DNA of 64,000 bases, from positions 124,001-188,000 of the forward strand of contig NC_061862.1 of NCBI RefSeq assembly GCF_907164915.1. Reading direction: 5' to 3'. This DNA comes from Impatiens glandulifera (lineage: Eukaryota; Streptophyta; Magnoliopsida; Ericales; Balsaminaceae). Each line of letters starts with the position of its first letter. The first letter of the stretch is position 1. Below, piece by piece: positions 27,479 to 38,538 of this stretch. The position numbers and the translations under genes are program-made. Under the pieces are notes generated by a model. It was not told the origin of the DNA, did not search any database, and saw only the letters and a program-made list of their open reading frames with translations.

Positions 27479-28440
27479 GACTCGGAGAAACTTCCACTTC
27501 CCGCCAAGAAGTGAGATTACACAAATGGAGGCGAGAAGCGACCAATTGTTTATGCTTCGGCTAAATATACAAAGCAGAAACCCTACTCTTCTTCTTCTTC
27601 CTCACTTTTTTTTTTCTTTTTTTTTATTTATTTATTTATTTTTATTTTTTTCGGAATTGTCCTGTGTTATCTTTATCCTATCATTCCTATGTTCTATGCA
27701 GCCCAAAATATAATTGGGCCCAATTCTAAAAAAATAATTTATTTTTATTATTAAAAGTCTAAAACATTAAAAACATAAATTTCCTAACAAGATTTTTATA
27801 AAACTATGATTATTTATTGAACAAGATGTTGAAAAGCAGAACAATTTTATTATATTGATTGAGAATGTGAAAAAATAGAAGAGTAAAAAATGTTAGTCAA
27901 ATTAGAAAAAGTGGATATATGAATGAATTGTGAACGCTTCTATTAGAAGATGAATTTCATGAACAGTTTTCATTGCTAGGGGACTTCGATTAAAACACAA
28001 GCAAATTGTTTTCACACATTTAAAATAAGGATTTGACTTAACTAGCAGTTTAAAAATGAGTTTTTTTTTTCTTTTTAATTAAAACATAACAAAATAAATT
28101 ATGAGTTACTACAGCCCAATATTTTATCCGTCTTTGAGGCCAATAGGCCATCTTTTCCTTTGCCTTTGAATTTTCAGCATTTTTTTACAATATTTTGCTC
28201 TCAAAATTTATGTGGAGTCCGAACTATTTTCACGTCGATGCTGTAAAACGTGTCTTACGCTAGGTCCAAGGACAATCAACTTTGGTCTGAGCTTTCAAAT
28301 TAATCACGTACTTAACCTCATCGGTTATTGTGAAATTGATGGTGGATCTTTAGACTAAAAAGCACTTTGACATTGCGAGGAAGAACATGCAACAAATTTA
28401 CTAAAAAATTTGAGTAAATGCTCGATAATTTTCATTGACT

Positions 28441-28503
<63 letters not shown>

Positions 28504-29010
28504 ATTTGATAAAAATGGGTTGTCGTTTAGAAAAATCATTAAACAAAAAAAAATTTTAATCATTACAAAAATGTTAAAATATTAATTACTTATTCTAATT
28601 AAAAATGTCTTAAATTGAAATATATTATGATTACGAAGATTGTGCAACATTCTAAATTTTTATAAAAAATGTGAAAAATAAATTTTATGGTAGGTGAAAT
28701 GTTCTTATGTATTTTTAATTGTTTTCTTTTTTATAACTATTTATGATTGAGATAATTTTATATAATTATTTTTTATTTATGACATCTTTATCTTTATTTT
28801 ATAACTATAACCGTGCAACCATCTGATATCTTATCTAGTATATAAAAATATCTCTATAAGATATTATCAAAATATTATAAATTGTGATAATATTATGTTA
28901 TTAGTTTGTTTTAATCTAATTAATGTCTATATAATATACATAATCTATGTAACCAAATATAACATCCAATATACAATTTCTCTTTCTCATATTCTAACAT
29001 GATATCTTAG
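27479..29010. other. AT-rich spacer upstream of RPS9
   Basis: The first few hundred bases should hold the RPS9 promoter. A poly-T/TTTA tract lies at 27605-27652 and a (TA)n of about 27 units at 28446-28499. No coding frame or recognisable transposon is seen up to the copia fragment. Confidence 0.5.
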
Positions 29011-29985
29011 CATTCTTTTTCTCATATTGTTGGTGTATACGTCGACGACTTGATCGTGACAGGATCAAGCGTCAAGAGTGTTGATGAGTTCAAAAAATAG
29101 ATGATGAAGGAGTTCGAGATGAGTGATCTCGGGCTACTCTCGTACTATTTTGGTATAGAGGTGGACCATAAGAAAGATAGCATCAAGGTGAAGCAGGAAG
29201 CTTATGTAGAGAAGGTGTTGAAACAATTTGCAATGGAGGATTGCAACTCGAGCAAGTATCATATGGAAACAAAGTTGTTGCTCGGAAAGAATGTGAAAGG
29301 AAGCTTAGTAGATCCGAAGGAGTATAGGCGTATCATCGGGTGCCTCAGGTACTTGACATACACCCGACCCGATATGCAATTGGCATAGTGAGTCGATACA
29401 TGGAGAAACCTACCACACTACACCAACATGCAATAAAATACATTCTTCGTTACGTGAAATGAATGACGAGCTATGAGATTTAGTTAATAAGAGGATGAGA
29501 AGTTGAAGAATTCATTGGTTTTACTGACATCAACCTATCTGGTGATAAAGACGATAGAAAAAACACCAGAGGGATGGTGTTTTATCTCAACAGGAATTTG
29601 ATCACTTAGCAATCTCAAAAGCAATGAACTGTTGGTTTATCTTCATGGAAGCTACTGCAGCATCATGTCAAGGACTTTGGCTAAGAAACTTGTTGAGCGA
29701 GGTGCTCAGATGCGAGCTGAGGCCGGTAACCCTTTATGTTGACAATAAGTCCACAATAACATTAATGAAGAATCTAGTGGTTCATGGACGAGCAAACACA
29801 TCGACACTCAATTCCACTTCATCCCTGAATGCGTTGAGATCTGATATATCGTTGTAGAGTTCGTAGGCACTAAAGAGCAGCGTGCAGACATTCTCATTAA
29901 GACACTAGCAAGAGTCAAATTTTCAGAGATGCGAGAGCTGCTCGACGTGAAGAATCTCGAACAAAATCAAGCTTACGGGGGAGAT
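29011..29985 (+). pseudogene. Truncated copia RT/RNase H fragment
   Basis: The remnant starts at the polymerase catalytic motif YVDDL (about 29035-29050) and continues through KKFEM/FEMSDLGLLSYYFGIEV-type RT thumb sequence (29101-29388). It then passes through several frame changes into RNase H (ADILIKTLA near 29885, the usual copia C-terminus). Gag, protease, integrase and most of RT are absent. A polypurine tract (GGGGGAGAT) at about 29977 sits at the edge of the following LTR, so this is the 3' end of one copia element. The reading frame is broken by several stops. Confidence 0.85.
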
Positions 29986-30258
29986 TGTGAGTTTAAGCAT
30001 TGATTGTCAAAAAATTGAAAGTTGTAGGCCTATATTGTCTTTTATACAATTATGTTTATTTAATTATTAATGGGTTTGGGCCTGTATGTAGTAATTTAGG
30101 ATTTTTAGGCTAATTACTCATTTATAAGGGTTGTTTGTAAAGGTTGATAATACAACACTTAAAATTCTCAAGACTTTTTTCTCTTTAGAAAATATCTATT
30201 TCTTAGAGTTTCATATCTTCATAGTTGTTCTTAGAAGATCCAATAGTCAAAGCCAACA
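29986..30258 (+). repeat. Copia 3' LTR, 273 bp
   Basis: Starts TGTGAGTTTAAGC right after the polypurine tract and ends near AGCCAACA. The boundary is set by comparison with the inverted copy at 30751-31025. Confidence 0.75.
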
Positions 30259-30750
30259 TTCTATACCATAGGAGATAGTTTGCTCCTTTCAAAATCACTA
30301 GAATCACAACTTGTTTAGTATTATCCATGATTTTGAATTGATTTTAGCTTCAATAAAATAGAGAGATCCACAATACTAGTCTTTTTTTCACAACTCAAGA
30401 ATCAATAATTTTGAGGACTAAGCCTCAGAGTGAAATAAGGCTAGTAAAGTGAAATATTAAAGAACTAGAGATTTTAAGATTTGAAATCATAGTTTCTAGC
30501 GGAATAAGAACAAAAAAATAACTAAAAATTGAGAGAATATGGTTCCATGTGAGAATAGAGAGAAGAAAGAAATATTAATTAATGAGAGGGAGTAAAGAAT
30601 ATTCTCTAATTAAACTGAATATTCGTTATTCGCGGACTTTTGTGGCCCCAAATTTGCGTCCCCTATCATTACTCATATACATATATATATATTAGAACCT
30701 TCAATAAATGACTAAAGTAACCATTGATGAAGGCATTAGAAGACTATGAA

Positions 30751-31025
30751 TGTTGGCTTTGACTATTGGATCTTCTAAGAACAACTATGAAGATATAAAA
30801 CTCTGAAACTAAATATTTGCTAAAGAGGAAAAAGTCTTGAGATTCTTAAGTGTTGTATTATCAACTTTTACAAACAACCCTTATAAATGAGTAATTAGCC
30901 TAGAAACCCTAAATTACTTATACATACAGGCTCAAGCCCATTAATAATTAAATAAGCCCTAATTGTATAAAAGACAATAAAGACCTACAATTTTCATTTT
31001 TTGATAATCAATGCTTAAACTCACA
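30751..31025 (-). repeat. Second copy of the same LTR in inverted orientation
   Basis: Reading the minus strand from 31025 gives TGTGAGTTTAAGC and then close homology to 29986-30258 until TTGGCT/AGCCAACA is lost at 30751. The two copies face each other across about 490 bp of unassigned AT-rich sequence, so the transcript could form a long hairpin. Confidence 0.8.
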
Positions 31026-31081
31026 TAGAACCACAAGAACATCCTTTTGTGGCTGAGGGTTATGTATTCACGTTGAAGAAA

Positions 31082-31800
31082 CCAAGACTTTGCCAAAACT
31101 CATCATCAAAAAATATGGAGACTCTAACTCTACCATCAAAGAAAATAAAGAAGAAACCAAGTTGTCAGTAGAAGACAAATGGATTCATGTTAAAGGAACC
31201 AAGCCTTTTCCAAAATCCAACATCAAGAAAGATGGAGACTCTAACTCTACCATCAAAGAAAAGGAAAAAGAAACCAAGTTGACAACAGAAGACAAAATGA
31301 TTAATGCTAAAGGAACCAAGTCTTTGTAAAAACCCATCATCAATAAAGATGAAGACTCTGATTCTATCATTAAAGAATATGAAGAAGAAACCAAGCTCAT
31401 AGTAGAAGACAAATGAATTCATGTTAAAGGAACCAAACCTTAGACAAAACTCATCATCAAGAAAGATGGAGACTCCGACTCTACCATCAAAGAAAATGAA
31501 TAAGAAACTAAGCTGGAAACAAAAGATAAATGGATTCATGTTAAAGGAACCAAGCCTTCGCCAAAACCCATCATAAAAATAAATAGAGATTCTGACCCCA
31601 CCATTAAAGAAAATGAAGAAGAAACCAAGCTTGTAGTATAAGACAAATGGATTAATGTTAAAAGGAACCAAGCCTTCACCGAAACCCATCAACAAGAAAG
31701 ATGGAGACTCTGACTCTACCATTAAAAAAGTGAAGAAAAAACCAAACTGGCAGTAGAAAACAAATGGATTCATGTTAAAGGAACCAAGCCTTTGCCAAAA
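31082..31800 (+). repeat. 117-bp (39-codon) tandem repeat, decayed coding type
   Basis: Six consecutive units begin at about 31082, 31198, 31315, 31432, 31549 and 31667, each with the DNA core GATGGAGACTCTGACTCTAC. In translation each unit reads roughly (K)xDGDSDSTIKENEEETKL, then VEDKWIHVKGTKPxPKPII. The first two units are open (31090-31329); later units carry stops and one frame change. The exact multiple of three and the conserved hydrophilic pattern suggest a former repeat protein. I do not recognise the family. The array stops exactly at the LTR starting at 31807. Confidence 0.75.
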
Positions 31801-31806
31801 CCCATC

Positions 31807-33903
31807 TGTTGGGTCAAATTATTTTGACTAAGTGTTGAAATATTTTGACTATTGGGATTTTGATGATGAAATGATTTATGTGCTTTGATGTAGGTGTATC
31901 GAAATCATATTTCATTAGACTTGGTTCTAATGAGGCTCATTAGACCGATTTGGTATTAAATGCACAAAATTAGACGTGTAGTCTAACTCAGCGGAGTTAG
32001 ACGTGTAGTCTAATAATATTCAGAATTAGACGTGCAGTCTAATGATATTCGGAATTAGACGTGAAGTCTAACTCGTGGAGTTAGACGTACAGTCTAATGA
32101 ATTTCGGAATTAGACGTGCAGTCTAACTCGTGGAGTTAGACGTGCAGTCTAATGGATTTTGAAATTAGACGTGCAATCTAATGAATTCGGAATTAGACGT
32201 GCAGTCTAACTCGTGGAGTTAGACGTGTAGTCTAATGGAATCCGTAATTAGACGTGCAGTCTAACTCGTGGAGTTAGACGTGCAGTCTAATGGAATTCGT
32301 AATTAGACGTGAAGTCTAACTCAGCGGAGTTAGACGTGCAGTTTAATGAAACTCGTAATTAGACGTGCAGTCTAACTCAGCGGAGTTAGACGTGCAGTCT
32401 AATAATACTCGTAATTAGACGTGCAGTCTAAATTAGAGGAGTTAGACGTGCAGTCTAATATATTCGGAATTAAACGTGTAGTCTAACTCAGTGGAGTTAG
32501 ACGTGCAATCTAATGGATTGTGAAAGTTAGACGTAAACGTCTAACTCCTTCAGACAAGTCTAAAGTTGAACCGTAATTAGACGTGCAGTCTAACTCGTGG
32601 AGTTAGACGTGTAATCTAATAAAAAGAGAAAGTTAGACGTGTAGTCTAACTCCTTCAGACAAGTCTGAAGTAGAACCGTAATTAGACGTGCAGTCTAACT
32701 CGTGGAGTTAGACGTGCAGTCTAATAGAAAGAGAAAGTTAGACGTGTAGTCTAACTCCTTCAGACAAGTCTGAAGTAGAACCGGAATTAGACGTGTAGTC
32801 TAACTAAGTGGAGTTAAACGTGCAGTCTAATGATTTGTGAAAGATTAGATGTGAAGTCTAATTGGTGAAAGTTAGACGTGTGGTATAACTCCTTCAGATT
32901 AGTCTGAAGTGATTGTAATTAGACGTAAGTCTAATCCCATTAGACCAGGCGGTCTAATGGATTCCGCTCTTAGACGGGGATGTTTGATTTCATTAGACGA
33001 GGTTGTCTAACTGAAATACGTCTAATGCTATGCTTAAGCAGTTTGCTTGAAGCTAACACCCACCTACCCACGTGCTATAGCTGTACTCTACTCCTGCTCC
33101 ACTTTCTAGTGAAGATTAGTACGATAGCTATATGCAACCATCCAACGAATGCCACGTAAGAGAATTTCCATCATATTACTTGTTTTGCAGGTACATCTCT
33201 GATGGAATATTCGGCGCACTACCAGTTGGTGTACGGCCACGATCCTTATGCTCAAAACCTGTTGTGTACAATGGATGCTTTCCAATGGAAGAGTGTCACG
33301 TATCATTATAAAGATTCGACCGTTAGTCTCTGCCCAGTATTTATCAAATCTCAAGGACAACGGACGAAACACTGAACTTTTGCCATTCGATCAACTGAGA
33401 GAAACACTATCTGAGAAGAACTACTGAGAAATCAAAATTTTGAATATTCAAGCTGTAAGCTGCTTTCCTGATTGTACTGTGTGTGAATCAAGAGAGAGCT
33501 AGAATTAAAAACACCGTTAGCTGAGTGATATTCTTCATCTTGTAAATTAAACAGAGTGTGTTCTGTTCAATAGTGAGCTAAGTGTGTGCAAACTGTATTT
33601 GATTCGAATCATATTATAGTGAATCCTTCTGGTGGTTGGAAGAAGGGGTGACGTAGGAGAGTTTGCTCCGAACATCCATAAACAAACTGCTGTGTCTTTT
33701 CATTTCTGTTATCTTCTCATTCTTCATCTTGAGCTTCAAACCTAAGTAAACAATTCCGCATTGATTATGTTTCAAGTGTTTACAAGGGTTTGCGTAGAAT
33801 AGAAAGTGAATTAAATCCCTAACAAGATTTCTTTCAAACCGTTTTTCATAAGCCTTCATCAATAGCCAGACCCCCGTCTCTATCGATAAAGCCGATCCTA
33901 TCA
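31807..33903 (+). mobile_element. Element A: 5' LTR of a Sirevirus-like copia element
   Basis: Starts TGTTGGGTCAAATTATTTTG and ends GCCGATCCTATCA directly before a copia primer-binding site; 2,097 bp. U3 is dominated by a palindromic TTAGACGT array. Downstream are the GGGGTGACGTAGGAG block at 33645 and a pyrimidine/purine U5 similar to the LTR at 14123. A minus-strand partial copy lies at 63319-64000. Confidence 0.9.
31970..33025 (+). repeat. Palindromic TTAGACGT...GTCTAA array in the element A LTR
   Basis: Several dozen units of TTAGACGTGCAGTCTAA (each an inverted repeat TTAGAC/GTCTAA) alternate with CTCGTGGAG or CTCAGCGGAG, which pairs with itself to lengthen the stem. The 3' part adds an 18-bp palindrome CTTCAGACAAGTCTGAAG three to four times. 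Diverged copies of the array occur at 49220-49482, 57772-58549 and at the right edge of the window. Confidence 0.9.
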
Positions 33904-33905
33904 AT

Positions 33906-33917
33906 TGGTATCAGAGC
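33906..33917 (+). other. Primer-binding site of element A
   Basis: TGGTATCAGAGC, initiator tRNA-Met type, two bases after the LTR end. Confidence 0.9.
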
Positions 33918-33952
33918 AAAGTTTCTATTCTTAAACATCAAGAACCTGAAGC

Positions 33953-36900
33953 ATGTCTATCATCAATGAAATTCATATTCTGTCAAGGGACAACTACGAA
34001 TATTGGATGATGAGAATGCAAGCTCATTTGGCTGCTCTTGATTGTGATATGTGGAGTGTCATTACTGATGCACCCATAAAGATTTCGAAGCCAAGGAGTG
34101 AGTGGACTACTGAAGATAAGATGATCAACAACCTGGATAATGTTGCTAGGAACATTCTGTATCAGTCGATCAACATGAACGTGTTCTATGAAATCAAGTC
34201 ATGTTCCTCTGCTAAAGAGATATGGGATAAGCTTAATCAGATCTACGGTAGAAGTATTCAAGCAAAGAAGGACCAGAAAGCGTTCATGTGCAATGAAAAC
34301 AAATCCAGATGGGCCGATAGCGATTCAGAGGAGTCTCCTGCTGAAAAAGAGAATGAAGCTGTTACATGTTTGATGGCAGATGACCAATCCAAGGTAAATG
34401 ATATCTCTGCACCAGAATTTACAAACGAGGAGTTAACTAATGCATTCAATGAAATGGCCATTGAGTACAAGAATTTAAGTGACTTTTTTTACGAAATGAA
34501 AGTTAAATATGAATCAACTGTTCTGTCTTCCAACAAAGAATCTGAATCAAACGTTTTTGACGAAAACATAGCAGAGATCTCATCTGAGAATGAGATGCTC
34601 AGAGAACAGATTCAAACTCTTTCATCTGAAAACAAGAGATTAAACTATGTAGTCAATGCATGGACAAGGTCCAGAGATGCTGTCAAACATCAGATCAGTA
34701 TGTTGAAACCTGCTGGATCTAGATCCGGATTGGGATTTGATAGCAATGACCCTAACCTGTCCTGCAAAGAGTCAAACTCAACAATTGACAAGTTTAAGCC
34801 AATAAGCTTTGTCAAAGGGAGTATGACTGACATTGAATCTGATCCTATTCATGAAGAAGTAGCCTTCAAAAATGAAATAACTTATGTTCCGCCGACTGTT
34901 AGTTGGCTTAAGAATAAGCTAGAAGCAGCTAACAAGTCTGGCAATCTAAAACCTGATTCTAAGTGAAGGAGTTTTAAAAGAAAGTCTTCTTCAAAAGCTA
35001 AGGGATCAGTGACTACCAGAAAGTCGTCTGCTAAGTCAAAAACATACGCATTAATCACATCACAAAATGGGAAATCCATCAGAATAACTCAAATATGGAT
35101 TCCTAAGGGATTGATTGACCGAGGACCCAATTGAAAGTGGGTACCAAAAGATTGTAAATATTTATTTATGTAGGTACAAATAAACGAAGGGCTGGAGGAA
35201 TCTGTATGGTATCTTGATAGCAGATGTTCCAAGCATATGACAGGAAACAGACGACTTCTCACTGATATATCAGATTGCTCTGGACCTAAGATCACTTTTG
35301 GTGACAACAAGAAGGGTAAGACCATGGGTAAGGGTAAGATTATCCATGGTAATCTAACTATTAATGGCGTGCTGCTTGTTGACAATCTGTGTTATAATTT
35401 GATCAACATTAGTCAATTATATGATAATGGTTTGTCAGTAGATTTTCAAACTCATGCATGTCTAGTTAAAGACCAAGATGGAAACACTTTATTGACTAGT
35501 AGTAGAGTAGGAAACTCATATAAAATGAATTGGCAAAAAGAGTCTTCTGATCCTATGTGCATGATTGCCAAGAATGACCAAAAATGGTTATGGCATAAAC
35601 GTTTGAACCATTTAAATTTTAAGACCATCAACAACATTTGCTCAAACAATTTAGTTATTGGTTTGCCCAAACTTCAGTATTCAAAGGACAAGATATGCAT
35701 TGCTTTCCAGTTAGGTAAACAGGGCAGATCGTTGTTCAAAAGTAAAGGGAAATCACAATCCAGCCGTTGCCTATAACTTTTACATATGGATCTGTTTGGT
35801 CCAATTTCTGTAAAGAGTATAGGAGGAATGAGATTTTCCCTAATTGTTATTGATGATTTCTCTCGATTTACATGGGTTGCATTTTTACCATCAAAAGATA
35901 AAACTACTGAAAACTTGATTAGAATATTTAAAGGAATTTAGAATCAGAAATCTTTAAATATTACGTGCATTAGAAGTGATCAGGAAACTGAGTTCACTAA
36001 CAGATTCCTATCATCTTATCTCGAGGAGACTGGAATTAGGCACGAGTTGTCTAGCGCCAGAACTCCACAGCAAAACGACATTGCTGAGAGAAGAGTGAGA
36101 ACTCTGAAGGAAGCAGCGAGATCTATGCTAGCTGAATCAGATGTACCTTAGAGGTTCTGGGCGGAAGCCATAAGTACTGCTTGCTATACACAAAATCGGT
36201 CAATAATTAACAAATGTTTTGATAAAACTCCCTATGAACTGTACTATGGGAGAATTCCCACAGTTACTTATTTTAAGATATTTGGGTATAAATGTTTTAT
36301 CCATAACAATGGAAAGGTTTATCTGACCGCTTTTGATGCTAAAGCAGATGAGGGATGCATGTTGGGATACTCGATAGTAAGCAAGGCTTAAAGAGTATAC
36401 AACAAAAGAACACAGACTGTTGAAGAATCCCTCCATGTAGTTTTTGATGAGCCTGTTGATAGCAAATCCATTGAATCCATTGATCTTGCTGACAGACTAA
36501 AAGCGACTAGTCTTGAGTCTGTAAGTGAAGAAGAAGAAACTCTGGACAAGCAGATTGACCTGTCTGATCCAATGGCTGATTCGGTTGAAGTTCAACTAGA
36601 TGTACAAACTCCTGTTCAACAAGAAGTTGAGAGTTTAGACATCGCGGAGTCACCAGTTAAGATGACCAATCTCCTTGGATCCAACTTCAGATGGAACAAA
36701 AATCATCCACCAGAACTGATCATTGGAAATCATTTTTCTCCTTGAAGGACAAGACGTCAACTTATGGATGAAATGACCAACTCCGCATTTATTTATCAGA
36801 TTGAACCCAAGAAAATTGGTAAAGCTGTAGTTGATCCAGATTGGATCAATGCTATGTAGGAGGAGTTAAACCAATTTGTGAGAAATAAAGTGTGGTATCT

Positions 36901-37264
36901 TACTCCTAGACCAACTGATAAGTCAGTTATAGGAATAAGATGGGTCTTTAGAAACAAGCTTAGTGAAGATGGTTTAGTCATTAAAAACAAAGCTCGTTTA
37001 GTTGTTCAAGGATACAGACAAGAGGAAGGTATTGATTTTGATGAGTCTTTTGCACCGGTAGCAAGACTAGAGGCAATTAGAATCTTCCTAGCATATGCAT
37101 CATTTAAGAACTTTAAGGTTTTTCAAATGGATGTGAAAAGTGCATTTTTAAATGGGAAATTAAGTGAAGAAGTATATGTTGAGCAACCCTCCGGATTTGT
37201 AGATCATGTGTTACCTAATCATGTTTATAAGCTTGACAAAACATTGTATGGTCTGAAACAAGCT
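33953..37264 (+). pseudogene. Element A gag-pol, degenerate and 3'-truncated
   Basis: Gag (33953-34966) has a copia N-terminus (LSRDNYEYWMMRMQAHL) but jumps from QIYGRS to a late segment, so the zinc knuckle is deleted. Pol follows with stops: protease DSRCSKHMTG (about 35217; the usual catalytic DSG is DSR), the integrase zinc region WLWHKRLNHLNF (about 35585), the integrase core DLFGPI ... RSDQETEF ... TPQQNDIAERR (about 35790-36100), and RT from about 36800 ([39 protein letters not shown]). RT stops at 37264, where an LTR start (TGTTAGGTC) cuts in, before the YVDD motif. Frames 36878-37270 and 35237-35776 are the longest intact parts. It cannot make functional pol. Confidence 0.9.
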
Positions 37265-37278
37265 TGTTAGGTCAAATT
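37265..37278 (+). repeat. Start of a second A-type LTR (A'), interrupted by element B
   Basis: TGTTAGGTCAAATT matches the first 14 bases of the element A LTR (TGTTGGGTCAAATT). The next bases of that LTR resume at 49069 after element B. Its sharp TG boundary inside RT suggests an insertion of an A-family element; the 5 bp before it are AAGCT, but the other end is not visible. Confidence 0.75.
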
Positions 37279-38493
37279 TGATAAGAAAAATTAAGTAAAG
37301 TTAATTTTTGGAACCGGCTAGAAAAACTAAACAAACTGTTAACTTCTATGTGCAGGAACAGATCAAATCGTATGAACCGGCTGGAGCCTCATGAACCGGC
37401 TGATGAAACACTTCAAAGAAAATCAGTTCCAAGTGATCAAGTCAAGATCAGAGGAACCGGTTTTTACTCTCTCAAGAGACCGGCTAGCAAAGACAAAATT
37501 CACATTCCAGTCGGACTATATTATGTACGAAACAAACCGGAAACTACAATTTGCAGAAGTGACGTAATATGACGAAATAGACGTGTCTCGAAGGGATAAA
37601 AGAAGATAAGATCCGATCGGAAGCATGCGAGGAAAGCACTGATGATTTACTGATCCGATGTTGACAACCGGGAGGTGCATGCCTGACACGTGTCCGAATC
37701 TGCAAACCAGCAATGTCATATTTACCTGAGGAATCCCTGCATGCTTGCCAAGTGTTGAGGAAGATGAAACGTGCAAGTAACCTTCCTGCACCGGCGTGAT
37801 GCTGGATCAACCAATCCCATGGTGAGAGAAGAAAGTGACCGTTGAGATCTCATTTACTATAAAAGGAAGATCAAGCGACCTCATTAATGACACGAACATA
37901 TACGAAAGCAAGCGATAAGTTACAAAAAAAATCTTAGAGAGATAAAATCTTACGATCCAAAACTGGTGTGTTATTAACCGGAAGCTTTGTCTGTGTGTGT
38001 TTATACTGTGTTGTGTATTACATAAAGAGTGAGTTGGTGTAACCAGCGAGTAGCGAGTTGGGCTCGACCGACATTGAAATTGTTGTAACTTTAAAAGTTA
38101 GTGGAGATCCTTCTCATAACTTGAGAAGAAGGGGTGACGTAGGAGGGTTTGCTCCGAACATCCATAAAAAATCTTGTCTCGTGTCATTTCCTTCATTTTA
38201 TTGCTTACTCACTCAACCTAACCAAAATCAATCTTACTCCGTAAACCGGTCCACTCATATCTCTAAAACAAACTCCTTCTAAAACATCATCTAAGTCGCA
38301 TACGTTGCTTCAGGTTGAAACAGACATTTCCGCCCTTGAACCCGGTTCAAGAGTCTGTGACAGTTTGCGAAGTGCTGAGAACGGTTATAGTCTCTAACCG
38401 GACTATCACCAAAGTGTTGTGTGTGTTGTAAGAGGCCACCATTCCTAAAACCGGAAACACCCCGGTCCTCCAAGGGCGTCCCAGATCCTAACA
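37279..38493 (+). repeat. Element B 5' LTR
   Basis: Bounded by TG...CA and the AAATT target duplication. CTATAAAAGG at about 37858 is a good TATA box, placing the transcription start near 37890. The GGGGTGACGTAGGAG block is at 38131 and the CTTGAACCCGGTTCAAG palindrome at about 38334. Confidence 0.93.
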
Positions 38494-38495
38494 AG

Positions 38496-38507
38496 TGGTA
38501 TCAGAGC
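38496..38507 (+). other. Primer-binding site of element B
   Basis: TGGTATCAGAGC two bases after the 5' LTR, initiator tRNA-Met type. Confidence 0.92.
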
Positions 38508-38538
38508 AAGGTTCTTAGCACTCAAGCAACCGAAGAAT

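Noticed and set aside
31165..31773. Minus-strand 202-residue Phe-rich frame
   Set aside because: Complement of the 117-bp coding-type repeat; composition (Phe/Gly/Ser) is typical of an antisense shadow.
37348..37810. Small frames within the element B LTRs (and their twins at 47923-48385)
   Set aside because: They lie in U3, show no conserved domain, and merely appear twice because the LTR is duplicated.
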